Positions 1-15,200 of a stretch of DNA of 64,000 bases are shown in pieces. Both the position numbers and the translations under genes were made by a program. Location of the stretch: contig JAQGDQ010000128.1 in NCBI GenBank assembly GCA_030141605.1, positions 248,001 to 312,000 on the forward strand, given 5' to 3'. How positions within the stretch are numbered: position 1 is the first letter of the stretch; each line of letters begins with the position of its first letter. This stretch comes from Tubiluchus corallicola (lineage: Eukaryota; Priapulida; Priapulimorpha; Priapulimorphida; Tubiluchidae). Below the pieces are notes generated by a model. The model was given only the letters and a program-made list of their open reading frames with translations. It made no database searches and was not told where the DNA came from.

Positions 1-1420
1 CAAATTGGAAGGTCAAACATTTCAACAACAGATTGTCTTCTTGAAAAACCCGCTAACTTGGAAATGGGTCTCATTAGACATCCAGTGACGCACATGTTGA
101 GGCACAAACCAGAACTTATGATCATTCCTCCTTGCCAACCGTAATGTTCTATGATCACTTGGAACAGAGGAGCATAGATCAAACAACCAATTCCAACACC
201 AGCCTGAACCACTGATAGTGCTACTGGTCTCCATCTATTGAAGTAAAAACCAACCGTGCCAATGCTTGGTGTGTATGCAATACCAAATCCAAGTCCTATA
301 ACAGAACAAACCGGAAGGTGTCCGGTCAGTTGTCAATTAAAAATAACATATTGCTTACCAGGGCCTTACGTAAAAATGTTTTGCAAAAGCAAAATTGCCA
401 ATTACCAATACATTATTAACGTTTAACTGCCAATAATTGCTTACATTATTATGAATAATTGATGGCCTTTGTTTAGGTAAAATCAATATTTCGTTTTCAC
501 TTAATTCATGTATTATTGTATCACTTTAATCTACTGACCTGTAACGATACCGTAGGTCAGAATCAATTGCCAGACTTCAGTTGCGAAAACAGAAGCAATA
601 CATCCAGTTGCAGACACAAAACTTCCAAGAATGATTACCTTCTGATAACCAAAAAACCCTGCCAGAAACTTAGCAATTGGACCTTGAAAACGGAAAACGC
701 TTATTTGAGTTATTTAAAAGGTGTAGACAATTTCACAAATGCAACGATTTTTTTCAAATGCTACGATTTCCAGTCATCAGAAAATTCGATATAATTTGAA
801 AAGAATCAATTTCGTTTTATAGCAGAACTTCGGACTTCTGTGATTATTTATGCTTTCAAAACGTTTCAGAAACATAAACAACGTTCCCAATGCACTTACT
901 TCAATATGAAAAAGAGTGTCAGAAATGAAAAAGTAAAGATGATACTCAACTACAATGATTTATTATGACTGAATTTCAAAACCAAAACATGAAAACAGGA
1001 AACGTGAACAGTCCCATCAACAAACGCTTTTGCATTTTACACGCTTGGCTTAAAAATTTAGTTAATTGATGCTTTGTACCATTATAATATAAAAATTAAT
1101 TTGATATCAAAATTATAATCAATTAATAAAATAAAGACCTAAAATAAGGTGAAAATGCAGGCCAGGTTTCAAAAATTACTGAACTCATGTGAAGCCCTGA
1201 AATACCTACCAGAGCTGAACACAAGCAAAGTATTAACTGAACCGATCCATGCCGTCTCAAACATGCTTCGTCTAAAGTGTTGGAGCAGCGATACATAGTA
1301 AATTCCAAAGGAAAACGAAGTTCCTAAAATTATGGCCCAGTTTAGAGTAGCTGCAACCAGCACAACCCAGGCCCATCCTCGATCTGTGGCGTCCTCTGTC
1401 GCTTTTTTCGCTGGCTTCAT
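1..1420 (-). CDS. SLC16-type monocarboxylate transporter, N-terminal part (cut by window edge)
   Basis: Three coding exons read on the minus strand: 1420-1210, 682-539 and 295 to beyond position 1. Donors are GTAGGT and GTCAGT, acceptors end in CAAG and ATAG, and all junctions are phase 1. The start is the first ATG of an open exon (residues 1-70), followed by about 147 more residues, roughly half of a usual 450-500 aa transporter. Residues 13-24 (DRGWAWVVLVAA) match the conserved MCT signature at the start of membrane helix 1, and residues 27-43 read NWAIILGTSFSFGIYYV. The third exon has the second family signature, a YFxRWRPxA-type loop followed by glycine-rich helices (GLGFGIAYTPSIG, then VVQAGVGIG). 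Known family role: major-facilitator transport of lactate, pyruvate or other monocarboxylates, sometimes aromatic amino acids or thyroid hormone, across membranes. The substrate cannot be assigned because the charged residues of helices 8-10 lie outside the window. Confidence 0.9.
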
Positions 1421-2692
1421 CGGCGTAAGCTGCGTAAGTTTAACTGAAATTGAATTGGAAAAAATAAAGTTAAGAAAAGTTAAGTACTGGACGTTTCAGA
1501 TGAAATAATGCAGTAGAAATATGGTGATAACGTGATATGCTGAAACATGCTGATCAAATCACGTTAAGCCGTGTAATGAGAGATGATACTACAATACTGG
1601 GATCATTGGTCATTAACTGTAGGCACAAACTAGACCAACAATACAAGTTACGAAAAGAGCTCAAATTTATCAGGTTGGATGCACTAAAAATGACAATTGT
1701 TTGTATGTTATAACATCATAATTAAGAAACAAATAATTATATTCGCATAACTCCAATTTTCCTACCATAGTTATACAATATACAAGTATAATTATTTTTA
1801 TGCAGTTTCTGCTGCGCTGTTTTTTCAAGAACACCTTTACCTGTAGGAGATGCTAGAGATATTAGATAACACTTTTCAACACCAGACAACACCAGAATTA
1901 TACACTATACAATTCTGGCTACCCTAAACGCATGTACGTATCTGATATAACATATTTTCTTAAAATATTTTAAAAACAGTGCGACTAGGTTTTTGTTATT
2001 CACAGTTTTATCTTTCTATTTTATGGTTTTACGGCGTTTTATCCATCCATACAAACATTGCGCTTTGCTCACATTTTCTCAGACTTTGGTCACTGTTCAT
2101 GCTCTTTGCACGTCAGCATCTTCACAAAACATGCAGAGTGAAGCCACGTGAACTTTTTCAGTTCTAAGAACAAGCATTATGGCACTCCAGACGTCTTCAC
2201 TTTACAAAGCTCATCATGTTTCTGCCGCTGCTGAAGGCAGACTGTTTTGGTACTTTCGGATATATTACGAGTATTTGCACAAGGCTTACACAAGACACTT
2301 TACGACTCACAAGTCCACAACTCACGATGCCTCATACTAGAGGCGAAGGCATAATAACGGCACTATTCTCAAATTATAACAAACAGAAGTGGTTTACCAC
2401 AACATCCTTCCAGAGGATGCACACAGCTTTACCTTCTTGCAAAAAATGAATTTTGCTTTTCACTTAAGCGCACCTGTTGCCTTAGAACAGTGCTGGATGT
2501 TACAAAATCGATAATGTCCAACCACCGCAATAATATCTTCTATATCTTCAGAAAGCAAAAAGGAAAACCAGTCTCAGGTAGCGTAATTACACAGTAAGTA
2601 ATTACAACCAGCGAAGAGAACGATACCTAGCAACACAATTTGCAGAAGCTATCGAGATTCTTTGCCTGGATTCATGCGTATATACAATAACC

Positions 2693-2790
2693 CAGTGGTT
2701 CCCAAAGTAGGGGTAAATTACCCCCCGGGGGTAATATGGTTTTTTTGGGTGGGTAACGGGCACCCCTCTGAAAATTTTTAAAACTTCGCT
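2693..2790 (+). mobile_element. hAT-like transposon 5' terminus (fragment)
   Basis: The sequence CAGTGGTTCCCAAAG at 2693-2707 is typical of the terminal inverted repeats of hAT/Charlie-type elements. It is followed by a G/C-run palindrome (TTACCCCCCGGGGGTAA) and a second G-rich patch near 2740-2765. I could not find the matching CTTTGGGAACCACTG end in the window, so this is either a broken end or a diverged non-autonomous copy. No transposase frame accompanies it. The right boundary is arbitrary. Further G-rich pieces at 2940-3000 may belong to it. Confidence 0.4.
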
Positions 2791-4586
2791 CGGAATGCAT
2801 TTTACGTAGTTTTCTTCTTGAAGAGACTGCCTACAACAACAACACCTGGAAATTTATTTATGTCACGAGCAAACATTAATAATTTTGCTTGCTTGTGGCA
2901 TATACGTGTGTTTACTTTTTGAGTTGGAGAAGTAGTACTAGGTGGGGGGTAATGGATACGACCGGGTTTCCCGATTTGGGTAACGATCCGAGCAATAACC
3001 GATAGGTTTAAGGCTGTATAAAGTTATTTAAAAATCATTGGACTACAAGCCATTAATGTTTAAAAATCAGTGATATGAAAAATTTATGTATGCAACCGTT
3101 TGTGCAGTTAAAACGTAAATTTTGATATCTTATATCTGTATGATGGCTTTCGTTCGCAAGAGCTTAAACACTTCACGTTTGTAGGCTTATAATGTTAACG
3201 AAGTTCATAAACGAGTACATTTTTGTACTGCTACTGCAAAATCGTGATTAATATCAGAAAATCAGACAGAAAGGGTCAGAGAGCATTATTTACGAATAAC
3301 AACACTACGGATGACTGATCAGCAAAGGCGCTTGTCCAGATAAAAATGGCTGGAGTTTCCCAAATTCACATATAATTAAAACCTGTTTGCAAACAGCATA
3401 ATGTACGCATTTTAGGGCGTACTAACTATTACGTGTTATTACGTTACTATCACAACATAATGGGTACAAATTGAACTGAAATATAAATTAATATCACATT
3501 AATGTATTTATTAACTAGTTCACGAGAAATAATAATTATTATATCTTTCTAGTGACTAAATAATAGCAGAATCTTTCGAAGAAAATGAAACATGATCACT
3601 TGATCAGCGCGACGAAATGCTTAGCAAATGCTATATCTACGATGTTTATTACACACAGGATTAGATTCATTAACATTCACATTATTGCCTGCAGCGGCAC
3701 GCCGTCCATTTAATATTGAACCAAGCTGCGGGCATTGCACTCTGATTACTTGCGAACACAGTCTAAAATTTAATTATAAGGGTACTGGGTGTGGCGAATA
3801 GTGCTGGTAACAATGCCATCAAATCTAAGTAGGCTGCAGGATGGTATCGTTCGGTCTAAGGTTTTCATACCTGTTTACGTATCTGCAACTATTTGAGTTA
3901 TGTCATTGAAAGGTCCAAACCCACTTTGTAAATTTTATGCAAAGTCTTTTGTTTCCACATAGTTAAATTTCGTAAACCGTAAGCACGACATGGGTAACTT
4001 CATAAACATACTGTCAATACGCGATAAGAAGATTTTACGACGAGGAAAAATAAAGAAATCAGGCGCACTATTAGTTCTAATTTTCGCCACTCACTGCCAG
4101 ATTATTACATTGTTACGCAGATTTCATTGTGATAGCCTTTATTCCACTGTGCTCAGTTGAGTGCATCACACGTCCACGCGAAATTCTAGGACCTACCACT
4201 TATGTTACCAGTCACTATGCTTTAAATTATAACACAAAATGAAAAAAGCACAGTATTAGTACCACAAGTACTTGTTCACAGCATGCCTAGTCAAGTGTAA
4301 GCTTTCAGGAATGTGGCCATGTCTAAGCAATTATAGGCTATCATTCCGTTTCTGTGTCATGCCGCAAAACCAAGTACGTACAAGACGAGAAACATGCATG
4401 CATCCTGACTTACAAAGCTTGTCAGTTCTTGACTATAAAATCGCTGCGACTGTTGTTTCTCACTGTTATTAAACTTTTCCATTAGTGATCCGGGCTTTGC
4501 CTCACCTGACCTCATTTCGTCATGTCGCTTATTTAGCATCATCTCATTTCATTACACTTGGCAGCAGAGTTACGTACGTACATACT

Positions 4587-4919
4587 AATCTACCTACTTA
4601 CTTACCCACCATCCACCTACCTACTGATTCATACTTCTTACCTAGTCACCTACTCTCCTCCTACCAGCCTTTCTCTCTGCCTACGCTGTCTGTAATTGTG
4701 CAAAATTTATAAAAATTAATAATTGTATACTTTCTTACTTGCGTACCTGTATAGATCACATCAGAATAGAACAAAGCAGTACAGTACAGAACAGCACAGA
4801 ATGGATTGACATACAACATAATATAATGTAACATAATGAAACGACAGACCAGTGCGCTCATACTGGGTTGGTAGATAGGTAGGTAGATAAACAGTAGGGA
4901 AGTACTAAGTAGATAGATA
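4587..4919. repeat. Degenerate CTAC (left) and GTAG (right) simple repeats
   Basis: Positions 4587-4684 are rich in CTAC/TTAC units, and 4866-4919 are rich in GTAG/ATAG units, the complementary motif. The two arms could pair imperfectly. Between them lies ordinary AT-rich sequence with a run of short TACAGAACAG-like units near 4780. The short open frames that cross these arrays are low-complexity artefacts. Confidence 0.6.
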
Positions 4920-5002
4920 GTGCTCCTTTGAACATTTTCTGTACAACTTGAACTGTTTAAAGGAAAGGACAATACTAGCAACATGTTGGGTTTAGTTTAT
5001 CG

Positions 5003-5110
5003 CACTGCACAAATGTCGCTGCCCAGTGTACACCGCCCACATTTCACTGCCCGAGTATCTTACTGTCCAAATGTCGACTGCCCAACTATCCAATACCCAA
5101 TGTCCACTAT
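5003..5110 (+). repeat. Degenerate minisatellite with an ACTGCCCAAATGTC-like unit
   Basis: At least six degenerate repeats of a unit of about 14-18 bp can be read: CTGCACAAATGTC, CTGCCCAGTGTAC, CCGCCCACATTTC, CTGCCCGAGTATC, CTGTCCAAATGTC and CTGCCCAACTATC, then CCAATACCCAATG. Unit length varies by a few bases, which points to an old array. Confidence 0.55.
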
Positions 5111-8100
5111 TAAATGGCCTAGAAACTTTAGAATTTCCCGTACATGTATTTAGTGCATTAAAAACGACTATTCATAAAATTCTTCCGTACTTTTTGCATA
5201 ATTTTGCACCTATATAGCAGTTAAGTAGTTGCGAACTTACGCAGATTACGCAGTTTATTTTACGCAGATTTATAAAACCGAAGCATAATTACAGCTATTT
5301 AACTGCCTCCGTTTGAAAGTGCAAATGCAAATTCTGCTGGTACGTCGATTTATGATAAACATTTTGAGTACTATAGCAGTTATCAAAGTTATATCTTTTC
5401 CTGAAAAGTTTCCTATATACGATGCAGAGTAATGTGTGTTTTCGTAGGCGTAATATAGGAAGTATACGTTAAGTATTTGAATGATATCCTAGATACCATT
5501 TGATATTAAATTCTTTTACTGTAGTTTATTCTAATTATTATACCACACGTCTATTCTGAGTCACAAATTAAAAAATAAAAGCACTTTGAATATATTTATT
5601 CTAATTCATTCTTTTGTTACTACCTTTAATTTTTAATTAAATACTATTTAAACATTAATTTTTGTAGATCAAGAACGACACAAATGCAAACAAAATCTAT
5701 CAATTGAAATATTATATTCTTATTTGATTACTTCACTTTTATCACATTAAATTAAGGAAAACTGAAAGTACGTCGCTACTTTTAACTTACCCTGTACGTT
5801 CTGTAAAGTTTCGGAAGTTACATTACTAAATCCAAATCTAAATCAATTACTGAAAGAGCTTAGCTAATATATATTGTGCATTGACGGCTACAAAGCATAA
5901 ACAATTGCCTGATGAGTAAAACTGACTTGATTAACTTTCAAAATAACTTTCAATATAGTTAATAAAAATCAGTAATTCAGTCGCATAGGACCAGTAGCAC
6001 CTGACTTGGCCAGTTTTCCCAATACACTGTTGCTTCTCTTTCAATTTGCCGTCAACTCTGGTACGCGGCTCGATGATTTTGTGTTTGTAAATATATTATA
6101 CGACATTTTTAAAGCAAATACAACAACAATCACAGTTCCACAAAAGACATCTTTACATATAGGCAAAGCAACTAAGAGAAAAACTCTACAGCCCAATCAT
6201 GTATTTCGCTTCACTCAATAAAATTCGTGGCAAGATGTTGTGAGCTACATTTACATGCGCCATTTGTTTATTAGTTTTACTTTAAACGAGGTTTTTGCTT
6301 GGAACAACACAACCCAATCTATAAAGCCCCTTCATATGAATGCCTACAGGGTTAACGAATCTTGTAGTCGATGTACGTAGCATCCGCATTGGCCAATTCT
6401 ACATTGATTTAACAAACGGTAGAATATCAACGCCTAGAGGTTTCTCGTGAAACATAAAACCAGTTAAATTACAATCTATTACGGGTGATAAAATCATATT
6501 ATAGGCATAGCGATTGTAGAATTTTCGGCAAAATATTATTTTAGCACCACGGTTGGGCTGGATGACTGAAGGTGGGTGACCTGGTTAACCTTTTTCAATC
6601 CAGTAATCCAGCGAGCCTTTTTACCCACGCCTATCGTTTAGTGGTGTAGTCGCGTCTGCCAGCGCAATAAAATCATAACGGATGCAACTATTATCACCAA
6701 CTTTGGCGCAAAGATAGCTCTGGTTAGGAATTGGAAACCCATTGATTTTTGCTTTAAAATGTTAAAGGTCAACATAAAAAAATGTCAAAATAAAATGTTT
6801 TTCCATAGTGATTTCATGTGAGGGCGTTGGCGCGCATCTCTGCTTGTATCCTCTAGTTAGAACAAAAATTAAGAACATTTTTCAGTCGACCTAAGGTGTT
6901 AAACTTACAATTACTGAATTTTCTTGCGATTGATAAAATCTCATTATGTATGCATACTATATCAGACAGAAACATCGTTCTTCTGTTTAATTTACACGAT
7001 TATGAAGCTAAATAAAAGATAAATCACAAAAGTAAGACTACGCCTCATAAAAACAAATGATTAACAGCACATTTATGCCAATTGTAAATCCACAAGTGCG
7101 CCGGGTTATTTGTTACAGTATCAAATTAATTGAAAACCCATACAAGTGTAAACAGTGTGTACACATGTACAAGCTTTTTTGACATTTCATGGCAATGTGA
7201 TGATAAAAGTCAATTGAAAACGGGAAGTATTTAGCGGCTAGACCTATTATAGCTGCATGATTTATGAGGCATGTGTACTATTGTAGTGCCATTATTTTAG
7301 TGTCAGGCACAGTTTATTTTTCTACAATTTTATTATCACTTCTTTTGTAGCTACATTGCTCCCAAACTGTGCTTTAGCAAACATTATTATACTTGTACCA
7401 ATAATTAACTACCTTATACACGTAGTTTGCCGTCAGCATTTTTCTAGCAGTGTCAGATTATCAGAGAATCTATTGCACAAACAACTATTTCTACAGGGAA
7501 TCTCTATACACACACAATAGGGCTTACAAAGGAATAGCACTTATAATCAACATTAGCGCCTGTATATGGTTATTATTAGCTACATAGTACAGATCCATAG
7601 TTAAAGCTATGAACACGTTTCCAACAGCAACCAGGGCTCATGCAAATGACCATAGAAAGCAAAAAATCGTTAAGCTAAAACCTGTAAGATTCCGTGTAAG
7701 TGTAAACAGACAGACAGTAAGTCTGTGTGAGAGGAAAATTACATTGTACAAAAAAAACTAGCACACCCAGAGAAGCTAAAAACCATCAAGCGCAACGGAC
7801 TTGAAATGTCTGACAGCAATCTAGGTCATCCATATTTACAAAAAAAGATAAATAAACAATTACTGTACTAGCAAAAGTTCATAAAAAACAAAGTTTTCCA
7901 GGAAAAGTTTATTATTCAGTTTATTATGAATTTTTACACTATTTTATTAATACAACATAGTTCATTCCTAGACACACACACACTGTATAATTAGCTAGAG
8001 TTACACACTGTCTTTATGATTTACATGTAAAAATAGCTAAACTAATGAATTTTGAAAATGATGCATCAATACTTTATTCTCCATAATACAGGATTATAAA

Positions 8101-9229
8101 AATATTGATTAGGAATAACCCATTTACCTATAACGTAATTACCACAGTAATAGATATCTGTGCATAATGCTTACCACAGCTAATGATATGTGTGCGTATT
8201 TTATATACTGCGTAACGACTACAATAATTTTCCGGCACATCGAGATTCAGTTATTATTCCCACAAACATGTTTTATAAAAAGATATTTCACACACTGGAA
8301 TCCATTAACACTTTGCTGATCTTCATTTGCAAAATGATCACAAAATCTTTAATAATAATAATATTATTACAATAACTGACAAGATCAAAAATGACTGGGG
8401 TATAATAAGCGACACTGTACCCTCATTGATACAAGTCAAACTGTTGTATAATAAAAATAAAATATCTTACTATTAATAATAACATGTAAAAAACTACTTA
8501 AATTTCATTATATATATATATATAACAATATGCGAATACGCCTGTGCATAGTTGGAGAGCCTCCTTGTTTTTCAGTTGTAGGATAGTTAATTCAACGGCA
8601 TGGTAACATGGCAACTTGGGTTACAAACAAGTCACTTTTCAAAATTTGTTCACTTTGGTGCACCAAGGGTTTCTGTAGGCCTTGCTAGCTACATTATTAT
8701 TGCTCTACTTTCAAACAATTTCAATTGCTACTGATACATGTATCAGCCTATGATTCAACACTTTTGCAAGCTATCCTAGCTATTGTAATTTTTGGTTTGT
8801 TTTATATACTAAAGGTATTATATTAAAGTCTGGTATTAAAGTTTTGCACAGTACTCAGTTATTCAGGTAATTATTTAGCATTGCGAATTCTTGTACATGT
8901 TCTTTTTTGAATATAGGAAACAGATTAATTTGGAACTGAATCAAAAATAAAACTACCTAAATTTAATTATGATAGGTACCACCCACTAACAACACTAACA
9001 ATTTCCACTTTTAGACTGATTCTTTACGATTTTAAATCACAGGCATATCCATAATAGATAGAAGTGCACTCTACTGATAATGAAATTCACAAACTTTGCT
9101 TTTAAACATTTTGATTTTTTGTGTTTTGAAAAAAGTTTGGGCTTCTAATAAAATTTGCTAAATTGCAAAAAGCCAGTAACTGTTGTTTTGTAAAATACCC
9201 ACTTTACTGCCACCATAGTTAGAACACTG

Positions 9230-12200
9230 TCATAAGCTATAAACATTATTGTGAAAATATTTTGGCTCACTGAGAGGATACAACATTAAGCACCAGCATA
9301 GTAACCCCACAGCAAAAGCGGCAGCAAGGAAACTCTTGATGGGTTGTCGGTAAGCCAGAGCTTCTCCAAAATCCGGAAAGCCCATGTGGTTACAGAAAGA
9401 ATGGGCAATAAATGGAGCCATCAAGTGACCTGTAAACAAAAGAAACTAATGTAATTTCCAATATTCTGGAAAGTAATAATATTGTTGTTGCTGTTCTTTT
9501 TTTCAGCCAGCATTCTGTCATATTGCATTACAAAATACAACATGCATATTGGTACATATGTAATTTGTCAAAAAAAAACACATTCAGAAAAGTACAGCAG
9601 TCAAAGTGTATTTAACTCTATCACTACCAGAATCCAAATGTGGCAATGACAACTTTATCCTTTTGAAGCAATATTAACATAACTGTTCCATTCTAGTACA
9701 ATGGGATATCAGTAGAAAATGCTAGTTTTGAGTTATTGGACAAAAATTATCAAACTTTTGGTAAAAATTCTATCTTCTATTTGCATGTATAAAGTTACAA
9801 CACATTATTAAATCATTGCAAATTATGGCTAATGGAGTTAGAAAATTCTATGATGTTACTTCTGTACACTCATACATAATTATTAGTGTCAAATCCAAAA
9901 TAATCGTTAAAACTACAATCTTACAAAATAGTGAACATATGTTGATTCCCTTGCTCATACCCATTTTTACAGAATTAGTATCTTACTTATAGTTACTATA
10001 AATCATATTTTTTGTAAATGCAAGCAAATAGTAAGAATGTTGTTAGCTATTATTATTTTTTGTTGTAATCCAAAAATTAAATTTAATATACAAATTTTAA
10101 AACTTACCTGTTCTCAGAAACAAAAAAGCAGAATAAGCACCAAAAACTGTTGTATAACAGAACTGGAAAGCTGAAAAACAAACATGAAAGTTAAAACCAA
10201 AAATAAAGTAAATACTATTGAAACTTATTTTTCCATGTGTCAACAACAATAACACAATGTAACTGTTTATTAAAGACTAAAGGGAGACAAGCCTAGCAAG
10301 TCAAATTATTCATATATGGAATTGCTATAACATTAGAGCGCACTTCTGCCATCTCACAAAGGACCCAGTCATACTAATAATAATCAAAAAGAAAAGCAAT
10401 GTTCAAACCTCTTGAGAGCCCAGTTAGTATATTGCGCCCTGGTCAGAAAGTGCTTATAGAGCTCATAGAATCTGTGCAACATCACTTTAACAGAACACTA
10501 TTATACATCTATATGCAGAAATATCCTTAATTTTAACTATACTAATCACCTTTGAACACTGAACTCAGAACCACTCGAAAAAATATGCGAATAGTAATAG
10601 ATTTAAAAATAGAACACAAAAGGTGTCATAGTTTGATCAGTTTTGAATTTGTGAATTTTTTTGCTCATTTGCGCCACTTCTGGGATTAAGAGGTCATGAA
10701 TATAAGCTTTATAACGACTATACAATAGAGTAGTACCTATATGGAATACCTTACTAGCAGACATTACAAAACTTATTAGCTGTTTTCGTAAGTGACATTC
10801 TGTATAATAATTTGTCCATGTCTTACAATTTTGTCTTTTTACAAGATGGTAAAATCAGGTATATCTATGTGTCACACCCATAAGTGTTTCATTTAGTCTT
10901 AGTGGGGTTTTCCTTTTTGGCTATATCGAATGATTGTGGTACAATTATATGAATAATTGCTGCAAATTATATATATTATATATATATATATTTATATATA
11001 TATAACTCACAGCCTGGGGCAACAACTCACTAACTATGTATATATACATATACATATGTATATACATACATATAATGAATAAAATACAGTTTCTCCAGTC
11101 AGTACTATAAAGACATCAATAAATAAATTACAAAGAACTTATTCGAAGCAACCTCACGCATATACCATTATAGTAAAACAAGTCACATTCATCAACTAAC
11201 TTAAATAATCAGTATCTAAACAAGATATACTTAAAGAGTGCATTATTCGTGCTTCATTAGTACAGGTTATCATACCTGTTGATGAAATAGCATTCTTCCA
11301 CGGTACCCCTAACACATAATGCTTCTCCCAAGTATGATGAAAATGAGCTAAATATTAAAAGAAAGGTAACGCTTATTAATGAATCAGCGAAAAATAGTCT
11401 GCCAATTAGTTACCTGTTTAGACATTACCTTGCAGGCAATAAAGTTCAAAATCAGGTAACATATAACATAAAATAAACTTGACAACAATCCGTGCAAAAA
11501 TATGGTGAGAGAAAAGTTACTCGTTGTGCTACTGATAGTCATATACTGATAGTCATAATATATGTACTCAAATAACATGCACTGTAAAGATTACAAGTTA
11601 TTTAATATTATTCTGGATAGATATTAGTCAATAGTAAATACAATCTGCAACTTACCAATGCCAAAGAAAAGTGGAGCAACAAAGACAGCTGGACCACTTC
11701 CTATTGAATTTACTAATAATGGTAACATGCACGCACGAAAAATAAATTCCTCAGAAAATGGAGCCTGAAAAAAAGATAATTGTGGAAAATAATTTTTTAC
11801 TAAAACATTACATTCATAAAATAGAGTAAGTCAAATGGCCAAGCAATTGTCATTCAGCCTAAACAGCCCAGCTAGAATCTGTGGTAAAGGTAAACATAAA
11901 AGGCAAAAAATGAAGAAACCGGCAGACTGTAGCAAAAAAGAAAGTGCACTTAAAAAAGTGAAAAACCAATTAAGATAACATAATTGTAAAATAAAAATAA
12001 CAAAAAGAATTAGTAACGTTCTAATGTAAATATTATGATGTGCTGATTAGTTTAGATATTAATAAACCAAATGGCTTTAATAATATTAGCAACATCATTC
12101 TCCATAACACAGCTTGTTTTTAACTGCAACGTTATGTAAGTTATTCAACAAACCTTTACAGTATTCCCGCAAATACGGAAGAAAGCAAATGTAAAAATGG

Positions 12201-15200
12201 TAAGTTGAAAACTAACTACTGACCCATTTCTTTAGTTCCCTACTTGTCTGATGTATTAGAAAGAGTAATTTATAAGTACTTGTACAACTTTTATTTATCG
12301 ATAATAATCTGATAGCAAGTAGAAACTCAGGATTTCAACTTAATTCTGGCACAGTCTACCAGTTATTATTTATTACTCACAGACTCTGCAGAGCCCTGGA
12401 AAATGATTGTAAAAGCATTTTTTTCTGGATATATCCAAAGCCGAGCGATAGCATAAAAGTCTGCTATATGAAAATGATATCAAAGGTAACTGAAAAGGTA
12501 ATATGAAACCTATATAACTGAAAAAAGCTCAACCATGTATCGGCTTTATTAAAAAAATATCTCATGCAGTACAACGTAATGTTCTTGAGTATCTTGATAA
12601 ACCAATGATCAGGCAAATTTTAAAATATACTAACCCAGTATGATATAATATTCTTTCCTTTTTTCAGTTATGTTAGAGAAAACTCAGAATCATGCAGCTT
12701 ATTATGTAAAAGACTTTATTTCATAAGCAGGTATGTATCCGTCTTATTTACATGATGTCCTACCTTTGGTTCACATATATTATCTTCGAAATTGTGATGA
12801 TAACTTTGCATTGTTTCAAAAGGACAGTGAAAATTTGTATAAATCATTTTTTCCTACCACCGTAAAACTGGAATGCTCTTTCAATTTTCACACAAGTTCC
12901 CTCCATTGGTCGCGTTTTAAAAAAATACTGGAATTTTATCAACAGAGCCAAATATTACTTATATAATTCAGCCATGTTCGTCATACATGAGTAAAGGTGG
13001 GTTTCTCTTAGTTAAATGAGCATATAAACAACTACAGTTGTAGGAACTTGATGGGAAATGTTGTTCTTAAAAATTGTATCTGGGGTCTTCAAATTGAAAA
13101 TATAAAAAAATTGCCCGATTGCCCTTTCACTCGCATATTGTTTGCATAGAGGAACACGATTAACAACTAACAGACCTACATCGAACAAACACATTACCTT
13201 CTAATATAATTAACCTTGACCCACAATTAAAAATGTGAATTTTCCTTTCTCATAGTTCTTTACTAAGTTATGAGCAGAACATCATCGTATTTGACTTGAT
13301 ATATCGGCTCATCTAACTGATTTAGTTATTTTAATAAACACTTGAAATAGTTTTGTATATTTTAGCCACGACTTGCTTTTTACTGCCAAACTGCAGTCCT
13401 GTAAATCTTACAGCCTGGGGCAACCAAAAGCAATTATTTGAAATAATATGTTTAAAAAAACTAGTAAGGTAAGGAAAGAAGAAAGAAAACTTACAACAAC
13501 ATGATTACGCAACCATGTCACATTTCGTAAATTTGCTCTCCAATATCTGCTATCTGAAATAAGACACGTCATAAAAAAACTGCAATCAAGCAAACCTCTC
13601 TAATATGAAATTCATGCAAGTCACCTAGAGATAGAAACCCAAAACTTCTGTCAAATTAGCTATTGACAACATCGCACAAAAATAAACATACCATATGGAA
13701 AATTCTAAAATGAACTATTATAACTTTTCTACTCCAGTCTAAGAATTAAAATTCAAGGAGCACGTTTTTAAACTTAATCATTTCTCAGAAATTCTGAGAT
13801 TTGAAGGGTTTCATATGGCAAAAAGCTATCCAACACAATTTCCGGACACAAATTTCCAGGTAGTTGCAACAACACTAATGTAAACCAAGTCAAGAAAACG
13901 TACCTAAATACAACAGCACGACTCCATCTAAAAAATGAAGCAAGAGTGACCCAGCAAAAAGTACCTGTTAACAAATTAATAAATGTTAAATTATCATCGA
14001 AATAATTGAAAGATTGAAAATATGAGAGTGTTTTTTATATAGTTCATCTCATTGCAATCTGTAATCAAGCATCCAAGAAAAGGGGTGACTTAGTATCGAT
14101 TATAAAAATGAATATAAGAGGGGCTAAGTAACTCATTACCAAGGCTAACCCTCTAAAATGAGCCACTTAAAACGGTAAATAGCTAGAGTCAGTATGACGG
14201 ATGAAAATTCCCAGAATGAGTATTGAACCCGGAAATAACGAACCATTCACTGATCAACCGCAGAATTAAATAACTTTGATCACGAAGCACATTTTATGGA
14301 CCCCAGTTATTCAATGTGCTATACCCTTAGCCGTTGGATGGAGGTTATAGTTCACTATACCACTGTCTATGCCCATACCCCAAGTAGCTACCCTGCCCTT
14401 TGATAAGCCTTGCTCTCTGCATTTGCATGTTAACATGAATTAAAAGATGCTTAACAAAAAAACAACAGCAGCAGCAATTAACAACAAATCAGCAAAAGGT
14501 TTGTCTTAGATCCAGCATGGTTGCAGTTAAAAATAAATTTATGCCAGGGGTACACAAACCAAATTACAGTTACAAACTTAAAGCTTAGCAAAAAAAGCAA
14601 AAATATCTGCACTAACAAATTTACAAATTGCCGATAAAATCATCTACCTGCATTAAGTGATGTTGTAGTATCTGAATCTGACTTGGGACAACTTACTTTG
14701 ATATGGTCCTTAAAGGAGCAGAAAAGGGAATTTTAAAGAATGCCAACAAAGTTATGTTATTGCATTATGGAACTGTAAAGGAAAATTCTTAGTAATTTAA
14801 AATGTTCACACCAATGGCACTGGCTCACCAAAAAACATGTTAACCTTACTGACAAGACAAACTAATTTATGTTTTTGCTTAGCTAGTGAAGTGTGTGCCA
14901 CAAATGCTCTGATAATTTTTTCGGATTTTATTTCATGTTATTTAAACTTGCTTAAACTTTTTATTCAAAGACTGACCTTTAAAATGGCTGCACCTGTCAG
15001 TGCAGGAGTTTAAATGTACAAGTGGCGTTTATGTGTTTCTAAGTAGTTTGTTGTAGGTTTGTTGCATTAGTATAGTCAGCAAGGGTTTCCATTCTGTTCA
15101 TTTTTCATAGAGTTTTCATTGCAGTGACTGTGTAGATTGTGGTCTTAATGTGCTTAAATTACTATATGATTTTGTTTCTCTAAGTGCTCTACTTCTCTAA

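Larger units (their letters stand above)
1421..9229. other. Intergenic region between the MCT 5' end and the RCE1 3' end
   Basis: This stretch of 7.8 kb lies upstream of the transporter and downstream of RCE1, both on the minus strand. The transporter promoter and 5' UTR should lie in its first kilobase, but I see no clear TATA or initiator element to place them. Open frames here are at most about 80 codons, overlap on both strands and show no family resemblance. The recognisable contents are a hAT-like terminus near 2693, CTAC/GTAG simple repeats at 4587-4919, a degenerate minisatellite near 5003-5110 and a short TA run near 8513. Otherwise I see only AT-rich unique-looking sequence. Confidence 0.6.

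Noticed and set aside
6540-6670. GC-richer, partly self-complementary patch considered as a tRNA-derived element
   Set aside because: No A-box/B-box pair or tRNA cloverleaf could be drawn.
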